The translations under genes and the position numbers were made by a program. From JBHGAV01 sp041946685 (GTDB lineage Bacteria > Acidobacteriota > Terriglobia > Bryobacterales > Bryobacteraceae), in contig JBHGAV010000015.1 of the NCBI GenBank assembly GCA_041946685.1, positions 8,850-72,849 of the forward strand: 64,000 bases of DNA. Direction: 5' to 3'. Under the pieces are notes generated by a model that had not been told where the DNA came from, searched no databases, and saw only the letters and a list, made by a program, of their open reading frames with translations. Positions 42,007-50,405 of this stretch are shown piece after piece; within the stretch, counting starts at the first letter, position 1; each line of letters opens with the position of its first letter.

Positions 42007-42548
42007 TGCGCTTCTTCCGTCTGCGGTTGCCCGCTGAGCCGTGCGTCCTGCTCGTCGAGAGTGGCTCCCGCCGTCTGCTGGAGGGAGTGATTCCTTACTT
42101 GCGGGACACGTTCGGCAGTGAGGTCCCCATCGACCTGGTGACCTGCTACTCCGGCCAGCCCTCCGGCCTGCGCGAAGGATCGGTTATCTACCACACCCAC
42201 GCCTATCGCGGCCGGCCCGGGCGCAAGCGGCTGTATCGCGAGCTTCTGGCTCGCCGGGTCTCCGTCCTGGTCATTGTGTGCTCGGGAGAGCCTATCATGT
42301 CCAAGTGGAAGTGGTCGCTGGCTCTCCGTCTTCCCGTCCGTCTGTTGGTGGTCAACGAGAACGGCGACTTCTTCTGGTTCGACCGCAGCAACTGGAACAT
42401 CATCCGGCGCTTCGTCCTGTTTCGTGCCGGTCTCTCGGGTGGGGACGCCGTGCGCACCATCGGTCAGATTCTTCTTTTTCCGATCACTTTGGCCTATCTG
42501 CTGTGCTACGCGGCGGCAGTGCACTTCCGCAGGAGGGTTCATATATGA
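42006..42548 (+). CDS. Unknown protein with C-terminal membrane segment
   Basis: 180 residues from GTG at 42006, sharing a base with the cimA stop (TAGTG). It has an N-terminal alpha/beta stretch (CVLLVESGSRRLLEGVI, IDLVTCYSG), a Tyr/His/Arg-rich middle, and a hydrophobic segment near residues 150-170 followed by basic residues (HFRRRVHI). It may be a membrane-bound glycosyltransferase-like or acidobacteria-specific protein. Its stop overlaps the next start by 4 nt. I do not recognise the family. Confidence 0.7.
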   Translation: MRFFRLRLPAEPCVLLVESGSRRLLEGVIPYLRDTFGSEVPIDLVTCYSGQPSGLREGSVIYHTHAYRGRPGRKRLYRELLARRVSVLVIVCSGEPIMSKWKWSLALRLPVRLLVVNENGDFFWFDRSNWNIIRRFVLFRAGLSGGDAVRTIGQILLFPITLAYLLCYAAAVHFRRRVHI

Positions 42549-43513
42549 AAGCGATCCAAGTCTTCGAGCCGGGCGGACCGGAGCAGTTGCGCCTGGTCGA
42601 TGTCCCCGTCCCTTCGCCGGCTCCGGGGCAGGCCCTGGTCAGGATCCGCGCGATCGGCGTCAACTTCATCGATACCTACCATCGCACCGGCCTCTATAAA
42701 TTGCCCCTGCCCGCTTCTATCGGCATGGAGGCCTCGGGCGTCGTGGAAGCCGTGGCCGGTGATGCGGCCGGCCTCTCCGTCGGCGACCGGGTCGCATACG
42801 CCATGTCGCGCGGCTCTTACGCCGAGTACGCCGCCGTACCTGCAACCCAACTCGTCCGCGTCCCAGATTCCCTGGATGACAAGGTTGCAGCCGCTGCCAT
42901 GCTCCAGGGCATGACTGCGCACTACCTCACACATTCAACCTTCCCCTTGAGTCCGTCGGACACCGCTCTTGTGCACGCCGCAGCGGGCGGAACAGGCTTG
43001 CTACTCGTCCAGATGGCGAAGATGCGGGGCGCACGGGTCATCGGAACCACTTCCACCGCAGAGAAGGCCGCCCTCGCCCGGCAAGCCGGCGCGGATGAAG
43101 TGATCCTTTACACGGAGCAGGATTTTCAGACCGAGGTGAAGCGTCTCACCGGCGGCCGGGGTGTCGACGTCGTCTACGACTCGGTCGGCGCCTCCACCTT
43201 TATGAAAAGCCTGGACTCGCTCCGCCCGCGCGGCATGATGGTCTCCTTTGGGAACGCCAGCGGTCCGGTTCCCCCGGTCGAACCGCTGCTCCTAAGCCAG
43301 AAAGGTTCTCTGTTTCTGACCCGGCCCACTCTGGCCAACTACGCAGCCGCCCCCGAGGAACTCCGCTGGAGGGCGGGGGATGTACTAGGTTGGGCAGCCT
43401 CCGGCAGACTGAAGGTCCTGGTTTCAAGGACTTATCCTCTTTCTGACGCCCCCCAGGCCCACCGCGATCTCGAAGGCCGGTACACGACCGGAAAGCTGCT
43501 CCTGCTCCCGTGA
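42545..43513 (+). CDS. qor: NADPH:quinone oxidoreductase (zinc-less MDR family)
   Basis: 322 residues from ATG 42545, with GGAGG 8 nt upstream. The medium-chain dehydrogenase fold is clear: VRIRAIGVNFIDTYHRTGLY, GMEASGVVEAV, and NADPH-binding AAAGGTGLLLVQMAK. The zinc-binding cysteines are absent, as in quinone reductases and zeta-crystallin relatives. It would reduce quinones or enones with NADPH. Both ends overlap neighbours by 4 nt (ATGA and GTGA), placing it firmly in the operon; its link to amino acid synthesis is not obvious. Confidence 0.9.
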   Translation: MKAIQVFEPGGPEQLRLVDVPVPSPAPGQALVRIRAIGVNFIDTYHRTGLYKLPLPASIGMEASGVVEAVAGDAAGLSVGDRVAYAMSRGSYAEYAAVPATQLVRVPDSLDDKVAAAAMLQGMTAHYLTHSTFPLSPSDTALVHAAAGGTGLLLVQMAKMRGARVIGTTSTAEKAALARQAGADEVILYTEQDFQTEVKRLTGGRGVDVVYDSVGASTFMKSLDSLRPRGMMVSFGNASGPVPPVEPLLLSQKGSLFLTRPTLANYAAAPEELRWRAGDVLGWAASGRLKVLVSRTYPLSDAPQAHRDLEGRYTTGKLLLLP

Positions 43514-44589
43514 CCGAATCCGAATACAGCCGGCGCCGCGCGCTAGCCCTCTCTGCGCTGGCGGACCGCAAGCTCGACGCCTTGCTTATCTCCTCTCCTG
43601 CCAGCGTCCGCTACCTGACCGGCTTCGCCGGGAGCAATGGCCTCCTGCTGATTTCGCATGGAACCTTCCGGCTCTTCACCGACCCCCGCTACAAGCTCCA
43701 GGCCGCTTCCGCGACCGGTTGCAGGGTGTCGGCGGTCCGCGGCTCTCTGTTCCGAGCTGCCGCCATGTCGCTCGGAGCCGGGCGGCCTCGCCTGGGATTC
43801 AACCCGCGCCAACTTACTCATGAGGCGTTTCTGGAACTGACCGGCGTCTCTGCCGCCCGCCTCAGACTTCTGCCGGATGGCGGTCTCGTGGAAACCCTCC
43901 GGATGACCAAGTCCCCCCAGGAGATTGAATTGCTCCGGCTTTCCGCGAGGCTCAACTCGGAGGCGCTGGCCCGCTCCCTCCCGGCCATTCGGCCGGGCGT
44001 CAGAGAATTGGACCTCGCTGCGGAAATCGATCACCATTCGCGAAGGCTTGGGGCTGAGAAGCCGGCCTTCGAGACCATCGTCGCCTTCGGCGCCCGCAGT
44101 GCCATGCCGCACGCCAGTCCTGGCCCCAAAATATTGACGCGTAATGAGTTAGTATTAATAGATATGGGTGCTTTCTGCCAGGGTTACGCCAGCGACATGA
44201 CTCGCATGGCTTTTGCGGGGATACCTGGCAGGCGCGTCCGAAAGCTTTACGCGGCGGTCCTGGAGGCCCAGCTCGCCGCGCTTCACGCCGTGCGCGAGGG
44301 CGTGACGGCCGGGTCGGTCGACCGTGCTGCCCGCCGGGTCCTGCGGAAGCACGGCCTGGAGCGGGCATTCGCCCATTCATGCGGCCACGGCCTGGGGCTG
44401 GAGATCCACGAATCGCCGCGGTTGGGCAGGGGCGACAAGACCCGGCTTCAGGCGGGCATGGCGGTCACGGTCGAGCCTGGCGTATACTTGCAGGAGTTCG
44501 GAGGAATCCGGATCGAAGACACGGTGGTTGTGACCCGGAATGGGTGCGAGATCCTCACTCCGACGTCCAAAGAGCTGTTGACAGTCTGA
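43510..44589 (+). CDS. pepQ: M24 family Xaa-Pro peptidase
   Basis: 359 residues from GTG 43510, overlapping the qor stop. Metal ligands: Asp in VLIDMGAFC, Asp in GYASDMTRMAF, His in HSCGHGLGLEIHE, Glu in TVEPGVYL and Glu in IRIEDTVVV. The N-terminal creatinase-like domain is present. Length fits cytosolic Xaa-Pro dipeptidase or aminopeptidase P. In many bacteria this gene lies just upstream of accB-accC (and often efp), as here. Assignment between PepQ and PepP is not certain. Confidence 0.88.
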   Translation: MTESEYSRRRALALSALADRKLDALLISSPASVRYLTGFAGSNGLLLISHGTFRLFTDPRYKLQAASATGCRVSAVRGSLFRAAAMSLGAGRPRLGFNPRQLTHEAFLELTGVSAARLRLLPDGGLVETLRMTKSPQEIELLRLSARLNSEALARSLPAIRPGVRELDLAAEIDHHSRRLGAEKPAFETIVAFGARSAMPHASPGPKILTRNELVLIDMGAFCQGYASDMTRMAFAGIPGRRVRKLYAAVLEAQLAALHAVREGVTAGSVDRAARRVLRKHGLERAFAHSCGHGLGLEIHESPRLGRGDKTRLQAGMAVTVEPGVYLQEFGGIRIEDTVVVTRNGCEILTPTSKELLTV

Positions 44590-44614
44590 GCTGAACTCGG
44601 CGGTCCTTCTTCAC

Positions 44615-45082
44615 ATGACAATCGAAGAAATACGCGAACTAATCAAAGTGGTCACGGAAACCGGTGTAGCGGAGCTGGAGTTGCAGCGGGGGGAGAACCG
44701 CGTCCGCATCGTTCGTGCCCCCTCCTCCAGCGTGCAACATGTTGTAGTTCCGGCGGTTACGGGTCCCGTTGGGTCTGCTCCGGCGCTCCCCGCTGAGCAT
44801 GCATCCAGCCCGGCGGCCCCAGCCTCTGAAGTGGACTCCTCCCTGGTGGCGATCAAGTCGCCCATCGTAGGCACCTTCTACGAGGCTCCGTCCCCGGGCG
44901 CTCCTCCCTTTGTGCAGGTCGGGGACGCGGTGCGCGTGGGCCAGGTTGTGTGCATCATCGAGTCGATGAAGCTCATGAACGAGATCGAGGCGGAGGTCTC
45001 CGGCGTGGTGGTCAGCAAGCTGGTCACCAACGCCCAGCCGGTGGAATACGGCGAAGCGCTGTTTACGATCCGCCCCGTCTGA
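44615..45082 (+). CDS. accB: Biotin carboxyl carrier protein of acetyl-CoA carboxylase
   Basis: 155 residues. The C-terminal biotinyl domain carries ESMKLMNEIEA with Lys119 as the biotin site; the thumb-like SPIVGTFYEAPSPGAPPFV precedes it, and a Pro/Ala-rich linker joins an N-terminal helical region. It carries CO2 for malonyl-CoA synthesis and is the substrate of the BirA encoded at 3.0-3.7 kb. accC starts 4 nt later. Confidence 0.96.
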   Translation: MTIEEIRELIKVVTETGVAELELQRGENRVRIVRAPSSSVQHVVVPAVTGPVGSAPALPAEHASSPAAPASEVDSSLVAIKSPIVGTFYEAPSPGAPPFVQVGDAVRVGQVVCIIESMKLMNEIEAEVSGVVVSKLVTNAQPVEYGEALFTIRPV

Positions 45083-45086
45083 CACA

Positions 45087-46448
45087 ATGTTCCGAAAGAT
45101 CCTGATCGCCAACCGTGGTGAGATCGCTCTGCGCGTCATCTGCGCCTGCAAGGAGCTTGGAATCCGGACCGTCGCGGTCTACTCGGAGGCTGATCGCCAG
45201 AGCCTTCACGTCCGCTTTGCGGACGAAGCCGTCTGCATCGGCCCCGCCAAGAGCGCCCGCAGCTACCTGGACATCCCGGCGGTCATCAGCGCGGCCGAGA
45301 TCACCAATGTCGACGCTATCCACCCCGGCTACGGTTTCCTCAGCGAGAACGCCGATTTTGCCGAGGTCTGCGAGATCTCCAACATCCGCTTCATCGGCCC
45401 TCCGCCTGACGTCACCCGTCTGATGGGGGTGAAGGATAAGGCCCGCGCCGCCATGGCTGCGGCTGGCGTGCCTACGCTGCCGGGCTCGGAGGGCATCCTG
45501 GGTTCCGTGGATGAAGGCCTCCAGATCGCCAAGGAGATCGGTTACCCCGTAATCCTCAAGGCGACTGCGGGCGGTGGAGGCCGCGGCATGCGGATCGTCC
45601 GGGACGCCTCCGAACTGCCCTCCAATTTCACTCAAGCCCAGCAGGAGGCTATGGCCGCCTTCTCCTGCCCCGACGTCTACCTGGAGAAGTACGTCGTCGC
45701 TCCCCGTCATATCGAGTTTCAGGTCCTTGCCGACAATTACGGCGCCGTGGATGTGTTTGGGGAACGGGAGTGCTCCATCCAGCGCCGGCACCAGAAACTG
45801 CTGGAGGAGTCGCCCTCGCCCCGTGTGGATCAGGCCCTCAGGGAGGACATGAGCGCCCGCCTGCGGAAGGCGATGCACGATGTGGGATACACGAACGCCG
45901 GCACGGTCGAGTTCGTGATGGACCAGTCGGGCAAGCTCTATTTCATCGAGGTCAATGCCCGAATTCAGGTCGAGCACCCCGTGACGGAGGCGGTCATGGG
46001 GATTGACCTCGTCAAGGGGCAGATCATGGTTGCTGCGGGCGAGCCGCTGTCCAGCGTCGCTCCCAAGTCGCCGCTGAAGCCCCGGGGCCATGCAATCGAG
46101 TGCCGGATCAACGCCGAAGACCCGGAGACTTTCGCCCCTTCTCCAGGCCGCATCACGTCGCTGAACATTCCTGGCGGCCCTGGGGTGCGTGTGGATACGG
46201 CGGCTTACTCCGGCTGCGTGATCCCGCCTTACTACGACTCGCTCGTCGCCAAGCTGATCTCTTCAGGCCGCAACCGCGCCGAGGCCATCGCCCGCATGAA
46301 CCGCGCCCTGGAGACCTTCGTCGTGGAGGGCATTCACACCTCCATCCCCCTCCATCAGAAGATTCTGGCCGATCCCGACTTCCAGGCCGGCAACTTCGAC
46401 ACCACCTTCGTCACCCGATTCCTGCGCAACAACAACCGTGGCTCGTAG
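45087..46448 (+). CDS. accC: Biotin carboxylase subunit of acetyl-CoA carboxylase
   Basis: 453 residues. ATP-grasp enzyme that carboxylates biotin on AccB. Features: KILIANRGEIALRVI, the glycine-rich flap ATAGGGGRGMR, KYVVAPRHIEFQVLAD, EVNARIQVEHPVTE and the C-terminal biotin-carboxylase domain. Last gene of the ilvB-to-accC run. The convergent hpnD ends 13 bp away. Confidence 0.97.
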   Translation: MFRKILIANRGEIALRVICACKELGIRTVAVYSEADRQSLHVRFADEAVCIGPAKSARSYLDIPAVISAAEITNVDAIHPGYGFLSENADFAEVCEISNIRFIGPPPDVTRLMGVKDKARAAMAAAGVPTLPGSEGILGSVDEGLQIAKEIGYPVILKATAGGGGRGMRIVRDASELPSNFTQAQQEAMAAFSCPDVYLEKYVVAPRHIEFQVLADNYGAVDVFGERECSIQRRHQKLLEESPSPRVDQALREDMSARLRKAMHDVGYTNAGTVEFVMDQSGKLYFIEVNARIQVEHPVTEAVMGIDLVKGQIMVAAGEPLSSVAPKSPLKPRGHAIECRINAEDPETFAPSPGRITSLNIPGGPGVRVDTAAYSGCVIPPYYDSLVAKLISSGRNRAEAIARMNRALETFVVEGIHTSIPLHQKILADPDFQAGNFDTTFVTRFLRNNNRGS

Positions 46449-46461
46449 TGGGGATTGGTTT

Positions 46462-47340
46462 TCAGCGTGCCGCCGGGCTTCCGCCCGGCGCCCCCATCGC
46501 CGCCCTGGCCACGATCAGGCACTTCTCGGCGGCGCTGAGCTGGATGCGCCGGTTCCATACGTTGAACCCGGACCTCTCGATCTTCTCCAACAACCGCCGG
46601 TAGATCTCAATTAGCGCTCTGAGCGACGCGCGGTTCCGTTTCGTTACCATGCCCACCAAGGGGGCCGATTGCCGGTAGTACTCCATGGCGCGCGCCGCTT
46701 CGAACCGCAGGAGAGCGCGGAAACCCTCGCCTGCCCGCCCGGCTAGAAGGTCATCCCGGTCCACCGCGAACCGGGCCAGGTCCTCCGCCGGCAGGTACAG
46801 GCGTCCCCGTTCGGCGTCCTCGCGAATGTCCCGGATGATATTAGTAAGTTGAAATGCGATTCCACACTTCTCTGCTAACTCAAGTGCTTGCGGAGAGTCA
46901 TAACCTAGTATGTGGATGACTGAGAGCCCCGCCACCGATGCCACCTGGTAGCAGTACTGATACAGTTCCGGGAACGTTCTGAAGTCCCGTGGCGCCAGGT
47001 CGGACTCGACCCCGTCGATCATGCTGCGGAAGTATTCGTGAGGGATCCGGTACTGCTCCAGCGCCCAGAGGAACGCCGGCCAGACCGGATGGGAACCGCT
47101 CCTGCCTGCCAGCGCGTCCTCCAGGTCCGTGCGCCACCTTGCTAGCAGGTCCTGCGCTTTGTCCGGCCCCGTGGGACAGTCATCGGCGATGTCGTCGCAG
47201 TAGCGCAGAAAGGCGTACAGCGCGCACATGGCGTCGTGCTCCCGCTTGCCGAGCAGCACGAATGAATAGTAAAAATTGCGTGCCCTCCGCCGGGCGACGC
47301 GGCGCGAGTACGCCAGAGACTGCGCCAGGCCGGTCTTCAT
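46462..47340 (-). CDS. hpnD: Presqualene diphosphate synthase
   Basis: 292 residues, squalene/phytoene synthase fold. First Asp-rich motif DDIAD at residues 49-53, second DIRED at 170-174 inside QLTNIIRDIRED. HpnD condenses two farnesyl diphosphates to presqualene diphosphate in the HpnCDE route to squalene. The start overlaps hpnC by 4 nt. Assigned to HpnD rather than phytoene synthase because of the hopanoid genes around it. Confidence 0.9.
   Translation of the reverse strand: MKTGLAQSLAYSRRVARRRARNFYYSFVLLGKREHDAMCALYAFLRYCDDIADDCPTGPDKAQDLLARWRTDLEDALAGRSGSHPVWPAFLWALEQYRIPHEYFRSMIDGVESDLAPRDFRTFPELYQYCYQVASVAGLSVIHILGYDSPQALELAEKCGIAFQLTNIIRDIREDAERGRLYLPAEDLARFAVDRDDLLAGRAGEGFRALLRFEAARAMEYYRQSAPLVGMVTKRNRASLRALIEIYRRLLEKIERSGFNVWNRRIQLSAAEKCLIVARAAMGAPGGSPAAR
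46471..46490. terminator. Possible bidirectional hairpin between accC and hpnD
   Basis: CGCCGGGC (46471-46478) pairs with GCCCGGCG (46483-46490), 8 bp with a TTCC loop, within the end of hpnD and 23 bp after the accC stop. It lacks a T-run on either strand, so it is at best a weak or Rho-assisted stop for the two converging operons. Confidence 0.3.
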
Positions 47341-48266
47341 GCCACTCTCGCCAGGGCGGCCCGCGCGACGGTCGCCAGCAGCAGCCAGGCGCGCTCCGTG
47401 CGGGAAATCGAAGGCCGCCCGGAGAGCACGTCGTAGTCGAGGCGCTCGATCTTATCCAGCACCTTCATCCCGCCCCGGCTGAACAGCTCGATGTCCACCG
47501 CCAGCCTGCGGTTCACCATGTGCGCCAGAGGCAATCCTTCCAGGAACAGCTTCCGCGCCACCCCCACCGCTTCCTTGAGTGCGGCCCTGAACGCAGGCGT
47601 CGCCCGCCCGGCCAGCACATCTTCCTCAGGGCAGCCATGCCGCTCCAGGGCCTCCAGCGGCAGGTACAGCCGGCCCTTTGCCAGATCGACCGAGACGTCC
47701 TGCCAGAAGTTCGTGAGCTGCAACGCCGTGCACGTCGCGTCCGACAACCGCTGGCGCCGATCGTCGGAGTATCCGCACAGGTGAAGCACGAGCCTCCCCA
47801 CCGGGTTGGCGGACCATCGGCAGTAAGCGAGAAGCTCTTCGTACGTTCGATATCGATGTACATGCTGGTCCTGCAGAAAGGCGCGGATCAAGTCCTGAAA
47901 CGGTTCTTTGGGGAGGCTGTGGCGGCCGGCCGTCGCCCGCAGGGCGACGTACACCGCATGCCGGGCCTCGCCGCGGTACATCCGGTCGAGTTCGCCGTCC
48001 CACCACCGCAGAAGCCGCTCACTCTCGGCCTCGTCTCCGATCTCGTCTCCTAGGTCGTCGGCCCAGCGGCAGAAGGCGTAGACGTTGTAGAAATCCTGGC
48101 GAAGCCGCCGCGGGAGCAGGAAGGTGACCAGGTGGAAGTTCTCGTAGTGGTGCGTGGCCAGCCAGCGGGTGTACGCCTCCGCCTCGCTCAGGTCCGGAAT
48201 GCGTCCCATCGCCTCGGGCGACCGGACGTATTCACGCGGCGGCAGGAAAACCATCTCGGCACTCAC
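47337..48266 (-). CDS. hpnC: Hydroxysqualene synthase
   Basis: 309 residues of the same fold as HpnD. First motif DDLGD at residues 70-74, second in QLTNFWQDVSVDLAKGR. HpnC converts presqualene diphosphate to hydroxysqualene. GTG start at 48266 with GGAGG upstream; in-frame ATG four codons later is possible. The third enzyme HpnE, which reduces hydroxysqualene to squalene, is not encoded in this operon. Confidence 0.9.
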   Translation of the reverse strand: MSAEMVFLPPREYVRSPEAMGRIPDLSEAEAYTRWLATHHYENFHLVTFLLPRRLRQDFYNVYAFCRWADDLGDEIGDEAESERLLRWWDGELDRMYRGEARHAVYVALRATAGRHSLPKEPFQDLIRAFLQDQHVHRYRTYEELLAYCRWSANPVGRLVLHLCGYSDDRRQRLSDATCTALQLTNFWQDVSVDLAKGRLYLPLEALERHGCPEEDVLAGRATPAFRAALKEAVGVARKLFLEGLPLAHMVNRRLAVDIELFSRGGMKVLDKIERLDYDVLSGRPSISRTERAWLLLATVARAALARVA

Positions 48267-48289
48267 CCGGCTACCTGCCCTCCACCTCG

Positions 48290-49330
48290 CTAAGGAATGA
48301 TGGCGGTCTTCAGGTGCCCGTTGTGACTCATCAGGTAACGCATCACTTCGAGCAGGTTTGTCAGCGGCTCCTCACCCTTCACGAAGTCGCGGGCGGCGAC
48401 GTTGCCTTCGCTGATGACTTCCAGCGCCCGCCGCATGTGGCTGGGCGTATGGTGGAAGCTCGCCTTGCAGGTGATTTCCGAATAGTGCATGAGCGAGGTG
48501 TCCAGCGTCAGGCGGCTGTCGCTCGGGCACCCGCCGAAGAAGTTGACCGTTCCCCCTCTGCGGACCATCTGGAGCGCCGTCTCCCAGGTGGCCGGAGTTC
48601 CCACCGCTTCGATGGCGATGTCCACTCCCCGGCCTGCGGTCAGTTGGCGGACAATCCGCACGGGGTCGGAGGCCTCGTTCACCTCAATGACCTTCTCGGC
48701 CCCCATCCGCGCCGCCCGCTCGAGCTGCGGCTGGCGCCGGCCCAGCGCAATCACGCGTGCGCCATACACCTTCGCCAGGCGCACAAACATCAGCCCGATC
48801 GGGCCGAGTCCGAGCACGGCCACCGTGTCCTCAGGCCGGATGCCGGTTTCCTCCACGCCCCGCAACACGCAGGCCAACGGCTCGGCCAGCGCGGCGTCCT
48901 GGTATCCGACGTGGTCCGGAATCGCATACGTGTTCTTGGTGACGATGCGCGCCGGGATCCGGATGTACTCGGCGTAGGCTCCGTTGTTGAAGAGCAAATT
49001 CTCGCAGAGGTTCTCTGCGTCCCGCAGGCAGTAGTAGCAGGCGTGACAGGGCGCTGAGTTAGCAGCCACCACCCGCTGCCCCACCCGGAACCCGGTAACG
49101 GCGCTGCCGATCTTGACGATGTCGCCCGCCAACTCGTGCCCGAAAACGGCCGGTGGAACGATCATCCGGGCGTGGTAGCCGCGCTGGAACACCTTCACGT
49201 CTGTGCCGCAGGTGAGTGCCGCCTTCACCCGGACCAGGAGGTCGCCCTTCTCAATCTTGGGAACCGCCACCGGCTCCACGGAGAGCCGCTCTTTCCCGTA
49301 GAGAACGGCGGCCATCATCTCTGTTTTCAC
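48290..49330 (-). CDS. Zinc-dependent alcohol dehydrogenase, hopanoid operon (first of pair)
   Basis: 346 residues, medium-chain dehydrogenase. Catalytic zinc: Cys in TCGTDV, His-Glu in FGHELAGD. Structural zinc: CHACYYCLRDAENLC. Cofactor loop VLGLGPIGLMF. The start is GTG 49330 directly after the stop of the other dehydrogenase; ATGs at 49318 and 49315 are alternatives. It lies between hpnG and hpnC in an otherwise hopanoid operon, so a polyol or aldehyde step on the hopanoid side chain is inferred. Substrate not known. Confidence 0.88.
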   Translation of the reverse strand: MKTEMMAAVLYGKERLSVEPVAVPKIEKGDLLVRVKAALTCGTDVKVFQRGYHARMIVPPAVFGHELAGDIVKIGSAVTGFRVGQRVVAANSAPCHACYYCLRDAENLCENLLFNNGAYAEYIRIPARIVTKNTYAIPDHVGYQDAALAEPLACVLRGVEETGIRPEDTVAVLGLGPIGLMFVRLAKVYGARVIALGRRQPQLERAARMGAEKVIEVNEASDPVRIVRQLTAGRGVDIAIEAVGTPATWETALQMVRRGGTVNFFGGCPSDSRLTLDTSLMHYSEITCKASFHHTPSHMRRALEVISEGNVAARDFVKGEEPLTNLLEVMRYLMSHNGHLKTAIIP

Positions 49331-50386
49331 TTAGGTTCGCCTCTGTGGTTGAACAACAATTTTCAACGATTGCTCGTCAGGATGCAACGCCAGGTGGATG
49401 CCGCGCCCGATTTCCTCCAGCGGCAGCCGGTGGCTGATCAGCCTCTCGACGGGAAGTTCCCCGCTGAACACCAGCCTCGCCGATTCCTCCTGAAGGTCCA
49501 CCGAGGCGCTGTAGGACCCCAGAATCCGGCGTTCTCCCACACAGATGTCCGCCCCCGACATCTCGATTCTTTCCTGGTGGGAAGTCTGAGAAAACAAAAG
49601 GATTCGCGCCCCCGGCCTCGAGCAGGCCATGGCCTGGCCCGTGATGCCAGGCGCCGAAGCCGCCACGATGACCGCGTCCGCACCCCGGCCCTCGCTCAGC
49701 GAAGCCACCCGGCTGGCGACGTCCGTCTCCCGCGGGTCCCAAGACGCCATAGCTCCCAATTCCAACGACAGCTCCCGGCGCCTCCGAATGGTGTCCGTCG
49801 CTACGACCGTTGCCCCCGTGCGTCGGCAAAGCATGGTAAACATGAGCCCAATCGGTCCCTGGCCGAGAATGGCGACCAGTTCGCCCGGCTCCAGCCCCAT
49901 CTGGCCGACCGCCTTCAGGCAGGTGTTGATGGGCTCGACAAAACAGGCGTGATCGAAGGATACTCCTTCCGGAATCCTCACCACACCTCGCCGGACGATC
50001 CAATCCATCACCCGGACGTATTCCGAAAAGCCTCCGCCCGCCGGCTCGTATCCCGCCGTCACGCCGACTTTCTTGTATGTCTGGCATTGCGCATAGAGAC
50101 TGCGCTGGCAGTAGAAACATTCCGAGCATGGGATATGGTGGAACACGGCAACAGCGTCTCCCGGCCTGAACTGGTCCACGTCCTCGGCCACCGCGGCCAC
50201 CACGCCGGCCGTCTCATGCCCGAAAATGCGCGGGGGCGGCAGCAGGTCCTGTTCCACTTTCTTGAGATCCGTGTGGCAGATGCCGCAGCTCTCCACTCTC
50301 ACCAGGATTTCGCCCGGCCCAATCCGGGGTGTGGGCACTGTGCCGACGGATACCGTCCCGTTGCCCTGGTATACCGCGGCCCGCAT
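49331..50386 (-). CDS. Zinc-dependent alcohol dehydrogenase, hopanoid operon (second of pair)
   Basis: 351 residues from ATG 50386 (TTG 50425 with GGGAGAG would add 13 and overlap hpnG). Catalytic zinc: CGICHTDL and IFGHETAG; structural zinc: CSECFYCQRSLYAQC. Cofactor loop ILGQGPIGLMF. It resembles the neighbouring dehydrogenase in layout but not closely in sequence, so it is probably not a recent duplicate. Directly follows hpnG, whose product ribosylhopane would be a plausible aldehyde-bearing substrate. Confidence 0.88.
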   Translation of the reverse strand: MRAAVYQGNGTVSVGTVPTPRIGPGEILVRVESCGICHTDLKKVEQDLLPPPRIFGHETAGVVAAVAEDVDQFRPGDAVAVFHHIPCSECFYCQRSLYAQCQTYKKVGVTAGYEPAGGGFSEYVRVMDWIVRRGVVRIPEGVSFDHACFVEPINTCLKAVGQMGLEPGELVAILGQGPIGLMFTMLCRRTGATVVATDTIRRRRELSLELGAMASWDPRETDVASRVASLSEGRGADAVIVAASAPGITGQAMACSRPGARILLFSQTSHQERIEMSGADICVGERRILGSYSASVDLQEESARLVFSGELPVERLISHRLPLEEIGRGIHLALHPDEQSLKIVVQPQRRT

Positions 50387-50405
50387 CGTGGGGCGGATGG
50401 CCGGC

